DNA of 64,000 nucleotides from Tethya wilhelma (GCA_964030475.1 CAXIPT010000004.1:2872439-2936438); one strand, 5' to 3'. Counted from the stretch's first letter, positions 46,191-58,968 are shown. The notes: generated by a model from the sequence alone, not told the origin. Numbers and translations: made by a program.

Positions 46191-47030
46191 CCATAGATTA
46201 TATAAACGGATTGGAAACGGAGGTCACGTGATACATTTTTGTGAAGCACTCGGCATTGTCAATTTTGCAGCTTAGTTTTTTCTAAAGAAGTCAAAAACCA
46301 ACGAACAGCAGCTACAAAATGACCCCAAAAGATAAGAATAAGTCATAAATAGCCACTAAAATGTTTGCAATCGCGTATTGCATGCGCCTGAGAAGCTTTT
46401 AGTTCTGTGCGTGTACAGCTGTATCAAAACAGTACATGACATGCTGCTCATTTTCGACCCACAGTTCTTTCTCTGATAGGTATATTCGTTCAAACTTCCC
46501 AGAAGGGCATATGGTTTGTATTAGTGCTTGAGTTGATAGGGCATAAATTGGCTCTACTGCGCTGAGACAGCTGGGAGAGGGATGATAAGTTTTGATAGCA
46601 AAATTGGTCAAAATACGGCTTTTGTCCAGTCTTAGCTGACAAACAACAGACCAAGAGAATATCTAGTATGGCTAAGGGCATATACAAAGACCTTCTCGAG
46701 ACATGGGGACAGCTAGCTCACATTGATAAAGCGTACAGCCAACAGGAGAGGGAGAAAAAAAAGTATAGTGTAAGTGGTCCAATTTTGAGCACCTAGAAAT
46801 TAGCTAATAAAACCTGTACAGCAGCATTTATTTATGAAAACGCTAGTTCAAATAACTAACTTTACTTCTATACAACTTACTTTTTCTCTTGGCTTGTACG
46901 AGGAGTGAGTTTCAAAAAAATGACAAAAATTAACAATGCGGAAGGCTTCGCGAGTTAACTATGGGACTATACTGTCATGTGACCTCCGTTTCCAATCCCG
47001 GGTACGTATGTCTATAATATAATCTATGGT
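46191..47030. mobile_element. Element with accatagattata ends, carrying short coding-like ORFs
   Basis: Left end ccatagattatataaacgga ttggaaacggaggtcacgtga; right end inverse. Same terminal theme (ggattggaaacg) as 33733-35033. Inside, plus strand 46669-46770 reads MAKGIYKDLLETWGQLAHID up to a GTAAGT donor, and minus strand 46640-46399 has an open frame with YHPSPSCLSAVEPIYAL. They may be captured exons or remnants of a transposition protein; unrecognised. Confidence 0.5.
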
Positions 47031-47238
47031 TCCACAGTGTCATAAAATTCTGGTCACCCTGTGAGATTGGTCACCCCCCATGACTAATTTCACGGGAAAA
47101 TGGTAATCCCCTCGTGAAATCGGTAACCTCCAATCTAGGACATGACCTCGACGTGAGTTTCAGCTACGTAGCTACGTAGCTCTTTGAAGTGACAGCAAGG
47201 GTAAGACTACTCAGAAGCTGTCAAGGTGTCCATGGCCT

Positions 47239-47360
47239 ATATATAAAAGAGCCAGTAAGCGTAGCTTTCACTGCTATATACGAACCGATCAATGGCGGAG
47301 GTGGAGTCAGAAGAAGGAGCAGCTATGATACTTTCGGCCAATTGTAGCACACTACCATAG
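47239..47360 (+). CDS. Possible small ORF behind a TATA box
   Basis: tatatataaaag at about 47239-47250 is followed 42 bp later by aatcaATGgcg at 47292, opening a 22-codon acidic frame (MAEVESEEGAAMILSANC) that ends in TAG. It may be a first exon or a chance ORF. Confidence 0.25.
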
Positions 47361-47560
47361 TACTGATTTGTGTTTTAAGCATGCAATAGATTAAGTCAAC
47401 ACTACTACTATTAAGAACTTTTTATTAATTTATCATTAATATTATTCTGTTCAAGTTCTAGGTTTTTCTGTTATCATTCAAAATTATTTATAAATCATTT
47501 TCTACATGTATGGATTAATCTTAATAATCACATGACAACTTGAGCAGTGTATGCATACTG

Positions 47561-47756
47561 TATAGCACAAAATATTGGCAGGAATAAAATTTCAATTGGT
47601 GGATTGTCAAAAATTTCATGATTGGTGGATTTTATTTTGGGGTTTGCACTTGCATCAATATTATGTGCATGCACAAAAATGCATGACTGTTTGGCAGATT
47701 TAATATTGGCGACCCTTACCAAACCACCAACCAAATTTTTGTGCTACACGGTATGG
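47561..47756. repeat. MITE copy (family of 21172 and 44390)
   Basis: Begins gtatagcacaaaatattggc and ends aaatttttgtgctacacggt. The following 47757-48600 shows no supported gene. Confidence 0.75.
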
Positions 47757-48620
47757 GATTAGCATGATGTGTGATTAGATTGTTAATCAGCAAATAAAAA
47801 GCAAGCACTCACACTAGGCACATCATATCTTGTGCATGCAGTGCAGCTTAAACTAAGGAGGCTATGTACAAGTACAAAAGCAGCTAAAGTGACATAGATC
47901 TAGGTCTATAAAGTGAGTACCAAGAATCACTAACAGTCTACCTACTCTTTCTAAGAGCATCATTAGGAAACATAGTGGACATTTACATCTAATTTGTAGC
48001 ATTATCGTCATCTATCAACGCCCACGCAATATTCTACTTGTGTACAACCCCCCCAAAAACCTATAAATTTTACATATTTTTGGCTATATTTCGGTTTGAA
48101 ACTTATTCCTTTTATGAGGCAGTAGGTCCAAGTCTTGGAACGGAAGTCTTAGTGGAAGTCAGCGACTTTTATGAATGTCCAATTTCACATGACACTGGGT
48201 CACAAGGCACTGCATGCGTAATATTATTCTCACGTGTTTTTCCCGCTTTCATTGTGTTGTTCAGTGTTTTCCATTTAATACTTATCGAATCAACGTTGGC
48301 GGCAAAAATACCGAGAGCTATATAGCTGTTTTTAATAATATTATCAGCTTTATAAGTTGCGAAAATAATTTATAAGTTCAAGAAGACTGTTATACACTCA
48401 CCAAAAGCCATGCCGATTTCACTGACTCAGTTAGTTTGCTTTCGACTCAGAGGGTGATGATCATCTCTGTAAGACAACACCATTGGCTGCTGCAGTCCAG
48501 TACAAATGAACCCGCCACCCAGCGAGTACTCAGCAGTCTGGCAGCCAGAGAATCACGATCGAACTGATAGCTTTGGCCACTAAGTGGGCATCCGGATATC
48601 TTCTATCAGGCGGCCGGCCA

Positions 48621-48768
48621 GGGAGACTCCCAGGTTATCTCCCTTCCATAGTATACCGGGAGATTCCCAGGTTATCTCCCTTCCATAGTATACCCGGGGG
48701 ATTCCCAGGTTATCTCCCTTCCATAAGTATACCGGGAGATTCCAAGGTTATCTCCCTTCCATATTACG
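48621..48768. repeat. Tandem repeat, 4 units of 37-38 bp
   Basis: Units start at 48621, 48658, 48696 and 48734, each reading gggagattcccaggttatct and then cccttccatagtatacc with few differences. It lies about 175 bp upstream of the gene start at 48944. Confidence 0.9.
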
Positions 48769-48943
48769 TATGCGAGCGCGCGCCGCAATTTCTACATCAA
48801 AGTATGCGTATACGATAGATAGTTGTACTATGCATGTATTACGGAAAAAAACCGGAGGGGATATGCATCTAATCACTCTAGCTCTATTTTTATATGTGAT
48901 ACGTGTGAAAGTGTAAGTTGAACTGTTTCGGGCATGCAAAAAG

Positions 48944-49781
48944 ATGGATTTGTCTCAACCAAGTAGTGAATCTAAAATCACAAGCTCATCTAAACCGTAT
49001 GTTTAATCCTCTCGATTTTATCAGATAGACGTCTATATGTTTTTTTGTTCGTCACTCAGTCATACTGTCACTAACTAGCTGTTTAAGTGAACTTTTTTTT
49101 TTTTTTGATAGGTGGCAGCACTTCACTTTGTTGGAACGTAACAACATTGATCCTGTTGAAGATTTGAGGAAAAAGTTTGGTCTTCTTGTTGCCAAATTGA
49201 GCAATCAAACCCAGCTAAATGGTTTTATGTTAGACGACTTAGTTGCCAAGCTCGATATCAACCTGAATGATCCTGAATATCTTGATGATGGTGAGAGGCT
49301 GACTGACATCGACGATTTCTTTGATTTTGTACGTTCAAAGGGGTACATGCCATTCTACTCTCTTTCAATGCTTCGAGTTGTTGTCGACAACTTTGCCATA
49401 GAGTGCGATTCAGACCTGGAGGAGTACAAATCAAAATACCTGCTGCCATACTTGCACAGATGTCTTTCTGAAGTTGACAAGGAGTGCTTTGATCCCACTA
49501 CAAGTGTTGCTAGTCAGGTGAATCTTACCATAAAGGTTGATCGTGAATGGGATACTACACGAATGCTGGATATAGTCGAGCTCACGAAAGATGTAGCAGC
49601 TATCATCAATGTCCGACCAGACCTTCTGGTCATTAAGGCTATCAAAGCAGGTAGCGTCATTCTGGAATGTCAGATTCCGCAAAATTATCGTGTGACTTGG
49701 CTCAGCTACTCACAGATGTCTAAATTGGATGGCCTGTCAGTGATAAGGTTGGAATGTGATGGAATTAAATTGATGGATCGT
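48944..49781 (+). CDS. Unrecognised protein, paralogue of 7241-9853 gene; first two exons
   Basis: Exon 1 48944-48996 (MDLSQPSSESKITSSSKP, phase 2) and exon 2 49112-49781, which joins in phase to give 241 codons ending at a GTAAGT donor. Exon 2 matches the 9196-9853 exon along its whole length: FFDFVRSKGYMPFYS, VVDNFAIEC, VDREWDTT, DLLVIKAIKAGSVILE, ECDG. The N-terminal 20 residues are Ser-rich and look disordered. The domain architecture suggests two helical segments followed by a small alpha/beta segment; no catalytic motif is visible. Expected 3' exons (as in the paralogue) were not found; a ttaaggttctgggatac element starts 48 bp after the donor. Confidence 0.75.
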
Positions 49782-49828
49782 GTAAGTTGTATTGACAATA
49801 CTGCATGTATAGCTAGAAACGGTCATAG

Positions 49829-50417
49829 TTAAGGTTCCGGGATACAGGAAAATAATTGCGAGACCAAACTGCACATTAATCAGTATTTAACAAAAACTGC
49901 TCATTGCACAGTGCTGAGACTTTACACACTAGTGCAGCTATAATTAATTTTATGCTACTCTAGGTTGAATTTGGTTGTTGGCACAACTGAAGCCAAGAAC
50001 TAAAAATTTAGTCACATATCTGCAACAGTTGGCGTGAATCGAGGCAGATATGCTAACAAAGAGTTTTTGAAAAAAAAGTGCTTGGGAAATATTGTGAGGT
50101 TTGTTGATTTTTGAATCACTGAGATCGGGTCTGCTCACTGTACGAGTGTTTCGTTTATTTTATGAAGCAGTATCAAAGCTTGTTTTTTTTATATTGACTA
50201 GGGACTGGCGAAGGGTGTGTGTTGAATCATTTTTTTTTTACAAACAGTCCTTTTGGTTTCTACTTGCATCAAGTGCCGTTATGTTCAAAGCAAGTCTATG
50301 CATGTTTGACGTCAAGAATTTTATGGCCCTATCTCCACCATTTTGAACTGATTTTGGATTTTGATAAAAAAATTTTGTTTTGTTTAATTAAATACAAGCG
50401 GTATCCGGCAACCTTAA
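49829..50417. mobile_element. Non-autonomous element, ttaaggttccgggatacag termini (copy 2)
   Basis: Collinear with 39679-40283. 589 bp, ends ggtatccggcaaccttaa. Confidence 0.85.
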
Positions 50418-50760
50418 CCCTTGTTTTCTTAGTATAGTACCCAAACCCCTCCCTCAAACATGAGGGGGAAAGGGGTCTGCAGAAATACAACAGATCTCTT
50501 GACTTATAGAATGGCATTGCACCATATCAAAGTTTCCTGCTATACTAATAGCCAGGGATACAATCATGACAATAGTATAATTGATTGCCGAGTGCTTTAG
50601 CATGAGGCATTTATAATCGTGATGTATATGCATGGCTCAGTTTGCCAGTAAGTATTTAATATACAAGGAGTGTGGCTCGCCACTCTCCTTGCTTGTGTAT
50701 GAAATTTGCTGATGCATATTGCTATAGATGCAATTCAGGAATATGAATGCTGACATGCAC

Positions 50761-51350
50761 TATCATATTATAAGCAAAGTTGTGTGTGTGTGTGTGTAAT
50801 GGAGGGTCACCGGAAGTCAGTGATGCGACTTTGAGCTACAACACTACTTTTTCTCTAGACTGTGAAAAATGCAAGCTATGAAAAGTGTACCTAGAGAGCT
50901 ATAGCTTTTAGATAGTGCTACCCTAGGATAGAATGGCAGGCACTACATGCAAGTATGGCTAACTTTTTTTTGAGATCGCTGACAAGGCTTACCAGTGGTG
51001 TCTGTGTCCGACGAAGAAGCATGATAGTGAAGCCAATCTTCCCCAAAAGAAGCATAGCAAGTGGAGAGTTTTTACTTCTAGGACTCTGCTTCTCTGTTGT
51101 ACACAAAACACAGCTAGCCAGATAATGAGTTTCTTTGCCAGCTGATTACAAAAATGGCGAAAGTCGGAAAAGGGTCGTCTGCGACACGTCACGTAGTGAG
51201 GTAAATTTCATTATGCTAGCTGGCCCAATTACAAGTGCATGCATGCAATGCAGTATAGATACCTTTCACTGCCCAATACTATACAGATGCCTGTGCTGGC
51301 ATGCATCTAGCAGTAAACATCAGTATACTTCATACACATGCACTCCTTGA
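50761..51350. mobile_element. Partial copy of the 15961 element
   Basis: Left end tatcatattataagcaaagt, (GT)n, ggagggtcaccggaagt, then the shared ggtgtctgtgtccgac region. No right end directly follows; 52110-52400 carries a matching right part, with the foldback 51484-52106 between them. Confidence 0.7.
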
Positions 51351-51483
51351 CCATAGATATGATACAATTGCACAATTTTTTATTCACACAATCGTAACGT
51401 GACGTCACAGCCAACCATTACCGATGCCATTTTTGCACTTATCTAACAAAAAAAAAACCCTCTTATATAGCTATGGCTAGCTA

Positions 51484-52106
51484 TAGCCTCATTCCTAGGT
51501 TCCTCCCTCACGTATATTTTCTTAGAAAATAAGGAGAGAGATAGAGAGCCTGGTACAAATTATCACATGAGTGACGCAAGATAGACGTGAAGGTAGATGT
51601 AGCCTACGTCACAATTTTTTTTCGTCATCTCAGCTCACGCCTACTTTGTTTTTCCACTCTTGTAAAGCCTTTGTTTAGCCTTGGTAAGGGAGCTAGCTGT
51701 AGATGCTACATTATCATGACCTATTGTTGCTATTTTGTTGAAACTTACCCTGCACTGACCAAGATTTTTTGTATCCAGGAATTGCCCATCGTTTTTTAGA
51801 GCACATACGGTTACAACACGCTGTCAAAGCATCTTTCACAGTTGAACGATAGCTAAAACCATTTCTCAGATTGTAGATAACAAGAACTGTACTTAGCCTT
51901 TCTCTTGTTCTTTTCGACTCTTCGGCCTCTAGGAGCAAGAAAGCTAGCTCGCGGAAACACATGGTAAAAGACTTACGTAATTGCTCATTAAAAAAACCAA
52001 AGCACGTCATTGATTGCATCACTCACGCGATAAAATGTACCAGGCATTCTCTCTCCTTATTTTCGAAGAAAATATATGCAAGAGAGGAGCCTGGGAACGA
52101 GGCTAG
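51484..52106. mobile_element. Foldback element, tagcctcattcctaggttcc termini
   Basis: Left arm tagcctcattcctagg and tcttagaaaataaggagaga; right arm ctctccttattttcgaagaa and gagcctgggaacgaggcta. 623 bp. It appears inserted within the right half of the 50761-52400 element. Confidence 0.75.
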
Positions 52107-52448
52107 GCTAGCTATATGTTTTGTGTACAGTGACAGAGAAGCAAGACTTGTAGAAGTGAAAGTGCTCCCTTTGCTGCGCTTCTTTTGTGAAAGCTAGATT
52201 ACAGTTGCTCTATATGACACTTCTTTGTCGGATATATGTACAGATGCCATGCACTGCATGGTAAGCCTTGTCAGTGATCTCAAAACAGTCAGCCATACTT
52301 GTAGTGCCTGTAATTCTATCCTAGGCTAGCAGTATCCAAGCTAGCTCTCTAGGCACACTTAATTGTTTTATCCACAGTCCAGATAAAAAATAGCATTGAC
52401 TTCGATATCTGCAGGCTCAGGCAATGTTTTTGTACAGTCAATCCACAT

Positions 52449-52521
52449 GGGATCCCATACAGGCTCTCTTTTTCCCTACCGTTAGTGCAAGGCCAAAGGA
52501 GAGAGCCTGGGTATGAGGCTA
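52449..52521. repeat. Short foldback (tagcctcgt family)
   Basis: Contains catacaggctctctttttcc and ends ggagagagcctgggtatgag. Between it and 53340 there is an (ACTT)n run at about 53024-53063 and no gene. Confidence 0.65.
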
Positions 52522-53026
52522 GTACTGATTATGTACTGAAAACATTTGCACAGAAAAACTTACTTTGCACAGGCATAAAGTAGTCCTCATCTATATGCAA
52601 AACTTTACATGCTGCAAGGCAAAAATTAATAGCATTGTGCATAATTATTTTGTACTAAAATAGCATATATTTGTCTAGTCACAATTAATCATGACATAAA
52701 AGATATTGGGTGGGTGGCAGGAGGTAAATTAGGCCAGTACCCATGCCACGCAGAATTTTGAATGGAAATAGTAGCCTAAGGGTTACTAGAGTATTATTCA
52801 GTAGGTTGATTATCATGATAGAGAACAATACAAGTCAAGCTGCAATGGTTACGTCATTAAGGTGACCTAGAGTGCAATACAAAATGTTGAAATCTAGTCA
52901 AACAAAATTAAACCTTCAAAGTTGCTCAGAGGCTCTTACTGACAGATTACCAACTGCATGCAAGGCTAATACTCACAAAAACTTTCCACAGCTCTCGTGG
53001 ACCATAGTGCCATTTTTGTTCATCTA

Positions 53027-53057
<31 letters not shown>

Positions 53058-53339
53058 TACGTACTTCCTAACTGACTTACTTGAAAAGGATTTCCACAGA
53101 ACCAGAATGTGTTGAGCCAACTTTGAAGCACAAAGTAAGTTCTTTTCATAGGTACTACATTCCTTGATACTCATTTTGATCATAAATAGGCCTAAACAAA
53201 AACTAGAAAGCTTTGAAACTTAATATATAAATTCATGTACTACAATGCAGCCATCTTTGTAGGTAGAGTTCAAAGGTCATTATTCACTTGGCATTATTAA
53301 GCGCATGTGCATTAGCCTCTTTCAGCATAAAGTATTGCA

Positions 53340-53525
53340 TGTAGCCTCTACTCAAGCTTTTTGTAGGGACTAACCAGTCTCTAATAGTCTCCATACTGTA
53401 GTGTGAATGAACAAGTAGTAAAAATTTCAAAAAAATAAATATATAGTGTAGGAATGGGCAGTGCGTTAAAAAGTATTGGAACAAGGCATGTCTCAATTTC
53501 GGCACATGACTACTTCATTTTTATA
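53340..53525. repeat. Copy of 14065-14250, cut by N
   Basis: Shares tgaacaagtagtaaaaattt, gtgtaggaatgggcagtgc and ttcggcacatgact with the foldback at 14176 and its flank. It stops at the N at 53526 where the right arm would start. Confidence 0.75.
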
Positions 53526-53526
53526 N

Positions 53527-54543
53527 TGCTTGAATTGTGGACACAAATGTATGCTGTAATTCACACAGTTCACCTAGAAGCTCACTAATTCTATATAGCT
53601 AAGGACTGGACAATATAAGTGATGGTGGAAGACTATATACAATGTAAAATGAGCTTTCTGGGCCAAAGAAGACCTCAATAAGTATGACAACACTGTATAG
53701 ACACCTTCCTTCAATGTGCTACCCTGATTGCAAACACAAGTGTATACATGCTGTAGTTCATCCTGAGGCTTCAATACTAGTATACTTGACTTTCAACAAT
53801 AGTTGTTTGCTCAAACCAGCTAATGATATTCAGAGGCCATGTGGTCACATGACTGACCACGTTCAAAGCACTGTGGTTTGGCTTGTATGTCCATATATGG
53901 AAGACAGGAATGTGCTTGTCTGTATAAAACATGCTAGTGTGTTTGTGTGTGTACCTCTACACATCACATGACACACGTGGTGTGTATGTGTGTGCATGTG
54001 GAGAGCATGAGCTAAAAATGACCATGAGACTCTGGCTGAGAGAAGCTTTAGTAACTCTGTGAATCTAAGTTATGAAGTTGTAACAATAAGGTTTGTGCTA
54101 GCCGAGTTACAACTGTGCTGTGTAGAACCTGTCTATCCGTGTTTGACGATTTACCACCACCCTGTAGATGTCTAGTGTTAAGAGTTGAGCTGCAACTAAC
54201 TTCTAAACTGTCATACCTATCCCTGTTGACTAAACATATTGGCCTTCTACCACCCTCTGGTGGACTGGAACTAAATGTTGAATTACAGCCATACCAAACT
54301 CATTGTGCATAATAATTCTAATCTTATAATATTCTAATTTTGTACTGCATATTGTGTAACCAATACATCATATCCTATAGGGTTATTCGCCTGGTTTATT
54401 ATGGTTGTATGATGCAAATCAGTTCACATTAACGACTCGTATTAAGTCTTCCTTCCTTCCCATTCTTTGTGAATAGCTACTGTAGTCAATAGCAACCATA
54501 TCAAGTATGTAAACAATAGGATCTCGGTTTCCTATTGTAGAAA
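53527..54543. repeat. Second copy of 24563-25033 plus 26568-27125
   Basis: Near-identical to both blocks joined, without the intervening 1.53 kb. It starts one base after an N. It lies 1.5 kb upstream of FNIP exon 2, where real FNIP intron 1 sequence would be expected. Confidence 0.9.
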
Positions 54544-55860
54544 GTGTATTGCTAAAAATAGCTCTTTTTTGCTCTCTAGTGGGTGGCAGGAGACCATTAT
54601 GTTGTTAGCAGAGATATAATATTTACAGGCATGGTGGATTGCAACATAGTAGGTACAGTTTGTTAGTTGTGACTCTCTCTACTCTTCATTCATTCTTGTC
54701 CACCAGAGGATGCATGTATGATAAAGGCCCAGCAGTTGTTAGTTTTGGTAGATTATTTGTTTGTTGTAACCTACTTGTGGTTCTACAGATCTGCAAAATT
54801 ATAGCATGCATGTGTGTGTGTGTGACCTTTTTTTCCTTCACTTTAGTGACCTTTCTTCAGTGTGTGGTGTGGTTTTGTGCACACGGTACTCCTAATGCAT
54901 CTCAGCTGCAGATCTTGTGACACTTTCCTTGTGATTACTGACAGCTATTCATGACTCTTTAATGATATTCATAGCTCCATAATGTGATTCAGATGTTTAC
55001 TAGTTCCACCATGTGACCTAGAGTAAGGCTCCAAATATTGTACCGTGGGCGTGAGTGTTTGGACTTGCTGAAGTAGGATTTTTGCCCTGTGTGTGTGTGA
55101 AATTGTGTAGGCTGAATGTAGAGTGCACAGTTCACTTTTTCATTCAAGTGCTTGTGACTTTCTGTACCTTGTACTCCATTGTCTGTGTGCTGAAATGGTT
55201 TTCATTGGTTCAATTGTCCCACAAAGTCTTTTTATGTAGCTGGCATATCCTGGGACAGCATAATGCTCCATAATCTTGCTCCAGACTTGTAGCAGGGCAC
55301 TTTCAAAGTGTTGGCACGTGATGTGCACATGAAATACACCTTTTCAAAAGGAACTGGCAACACATGTGTGTGCATAATTATCCTTATGATGTTATAATCA
55401 CATGTTGTCACATGTTTCCCCTCAAGTTACCGTGGCAACCATTATGGTACAGGTAACTATGGCCTATGGTTATGTAGCTCATGATAATTATACACACATG
55501 TGACTATGTGGTCATGTGAACCCTAATGCTACCATGGCAACCTATTATGGTCTATATAGAATTAAGTCATACCACACACATGTGACTCAATACAATGTGT
55601 GGTCTAAAGTATGCAGCATATAAGGTTGACTGTGTATGTAAACAGCAATAGCATATGGACCGCCAGTACAATCTGCTTACTCTAAGTTCTAGAATATAGC
55701 GTGATTTTTTTTGAAGAAAATATGTTGAGAGTATGTGATGTGGTAGGCTGTTTCCATCATGTGATGTAGCATGTGAACATGATATACATGACTAGGCCAG
55801 CCTCTTGTGTAGGCTTTTTAGGCAATAAAAAATAGAAAAACAAATCATAAGTACAGTAGG
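54544..55860. other. FNIP intron 1, right part; no gene seen
   Basis: Intronic-looking sequence with several cacatgtgac and accatggcaacc words. No supported exon. Confidence 0.5.
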
Positions 55861-56063
55861 TCACTCACACACCCACACACACTCACACCCTCACACACTC
55901 CCACCCCCACACACTCACACCCTCACACACTCCCACACTATTATTATATACTCACTCACTTGCACACACACTCCTGCACATTCCCACTACCACATACTCA
56001 CACACTCCCACCCCCATCACACACTCACACTCCTCACACCCTCCCACCCCCACACACTCACAG
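55861..56063. repeat. Cryptic CA/CACTC satellite before FNIP exon 2
   Basis: Irregular tcacacactcccaccccca repeats run straight into the acceptor cactcacag of FNIP exon 2 and supply its pyrimidine-rich tract. Confidence 0.85.
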
Positions 56064-58907
56064 TGCTCGTGAGCGTCGTGCCCGCTCCCTCCTCTACCCC
56101 AGCGGAGCCCCCTCGCCCCAGCTCGACCCCAACAGAGTGAGGGTGGTGGTGTTCAGAGATGAGAGGGGAGTCAAGACGCCGCTCTTTGACTCCCAGATCA
56201 ACTGTGACCAGGACAATGGAGCAGAGGTGGGTGTATCTACTGTAGATGTATTGTTTTGATTCATGGGTATGTATAGCAGTCGTACATGCTTGGATGGTAT
56301 GCTATTTAGTGGAAGCACATAATATTATATTTAACCACACTTTTTGAGTGCTAGCCAGGCAGAATTGCTTATTAGCTAGCATGGAGACTGTATAATATTA
56401 TTATTGTCGGATGATATTTGTATTCGTGGGTGTGCACTGGGATTGGGTATTAGCTAAAGTGTAAAGACTTGTAGTAGTATTGTTTAGTTTTGCTTCCAAT
56501 TATAGTCGGTCCTAAAAGATCATGTTTAGGCTATTGTCTTGAAGGGAGCTTCCAAATGATGTACTTATTTTGACAAAAGTTTGTTTTGGTCCGAAAACTA
56601 TCAAGCGAAAGTATTGTCTATAGTCAAGGCGTTTAAAATTTGGCCTCCACACACACCTACATGTATTTTGTATAGAAATGAACATTTTACATATTATGTG
56701 TCCTATCATTATTTCAATAGGAGCAGAGATGCACCCGTTCTTTGTGTGATATGAGGAGCTCTGAGCGGTTGGAGCAGTCCTTCACCTCATCTTGCAGTGT
56801 CCCACCATCAGTGTCATCTTCAACATCACCCAAGCCATCTGTGACCCAGTCAGCAGGCTGGAGTGGGGAGAACACTGCAGCCAAGACCAGGAGGGCTCAC
56901 TTTATCAGAAGACCAGTGAGTGTCATTGTGGGTGGTCACCATTAGTTTATTACTGTTCAGTGTATACATAATTGTAATTCCAAGTTCCTGTCTTAGTTTA
57001 GACAAAATTGATAGTATATATAGTTCTGAGCTTCTGTCATAGAAATCAGAAAGAATTTTAACTGGTGGGATCGATGCTAAGAGAAGTGAGAAACATTTTC
57101 ATTTGCTTGAAAACACACACACACACACACAATCTGCTGTCATTTCAGTCGACTGATTCTGAGCTCCTTGGTGAGATGATGTTTGGCTCCATGCCTATGA
57201 AGGTGATAGGGAACACAGTCAAAGTTCACTACATCAGGTACAGAGCACTACAGCAGGATAAGACGTCACTTTCTACCTGTATTCTCATACATACAACCAT
57301 AAAATATCTTTGTGTGTGTGTGCTTGTGTGTTTAAGGTCTGTGTCTGCTTGTTTTGTGTGTGTGTATGGATCAAAGGTAATCATGTGACTTGTTGGCTAG
57401 CAACATGCATCACATGATAATTGTGATAATGACATCACAAATTCTTATACATGTCTTTGGATATGATGTACTTGTCAATTTTTTGTATGTGAACTACACA
57501 CACATGCACACACACACACACACATCCGGNCAGACAGCATGAAAACGAAAATTTTGCCCACGAAAATCTGAAATTTTTAAAACGTGGCCGCGGGGTCATG
57601 GGTCCAGAACGAAAATAAGACCACGAAAACTTGTTTTCAAGGCCTGAAACGAAATTTTAACCGCACGAAAATTTCCCGCTATACGGTATTTAACCACGCT
57701 TTTTGAGTGCTAGCCAGGCAGGATTGCTTATTAGCTAGCATGGAGACTTAAGTCAATTGTTTAGTACATACTGCACATGTACAGTACTGCAAATATAATA
57801 TTGTAGGATGATATTTGTATTCGTGGGTGTGCACTGGGATTGGGTATTAGCTAATGTGTAAATACTTGTAGTATTATTGTTTAGTTTTGCTTCCAATTAT
57901 AGTCTGTCCAAGAACATCATGTTTAGGCTATTGTCTTGAAGGGAGCTTCCAAATGATGTACTTATTTTGACAAAAGTTTGTTTTGGTCCAAAAACTATCA
58001 AGCGAAAGTATTGTCTATAGTCAAGGCATTTAAAATTTGGCCTCCACACACCTACATGTATTTTGTATAGAAATGAACATTTTACATATTATGTGTCCTA
58101 TCATGATTTCAATAGGAGCAGAGATGCACCCGTTCCTTGTGTGACATGAGGAGTTCTGAGAGGTTGGAACAATCCTTCACCTCATCTTGCAGTGTGCCAC
58201 CATCAGTGTCATCATCAACATCACCCAAGCCATCTGTGACCCAGTCAGCAGGCTGGAGTGGGGAGAACACTGCAGCCAAGACCAGGAGGGCTCATTTTAT
58301 CAGAAGACCAGTGAGTGTCATTGTGGGTGGTCACCATTAGTTTATTACTGTTCAGTGTATACATAATTGTAATTCCAAGTTCCTGTCTTAGTTTAGACAA
58401 AATTGATAGTATATAGTTCTGAGCTTCTGTCATAGAAATCAGAAAGAATTTTAACTGGTGGGATCGATGCTTAGAGAAGTGAGAAACATTTTCATTTGCT
58501 TGCAAACACACACACACACACACACACACACTATCTGCTGTCATTTCAGTCGACTGATTCTGAACTCCTTGGTGAGATGATGTTTGGCTCCATGCCTATG
58601 AAGGTGATAGGGAACACAGTCAAAGTTCACTATATCAGGTACAGAGCACTACAACAGGATAAGACGTCACTTTCTACCTGTATTCTCATACATACAACCA
58701 TAAAATATCTTTGTGTGTGTGTGTGCTTGTGTGTTTAAAGTCTGTGTCTGCTTGTTTTGTGTGTGTGTATGGATCAAAGGTAATCATGTGACTTGTTGGC
58801 TAGCAACGTGCATCACATGATAATTGTGATAATGACATCACAAATTCTTATACACTATTGTCTTTGGATATGTACTTGTATGTGAACTACACACACATGC
58901 ACACGTG

Positions 58908-58941
<34 letters not shown>

Positions 58942-58968
58942 CACACGCACACACACACACTAACACAC

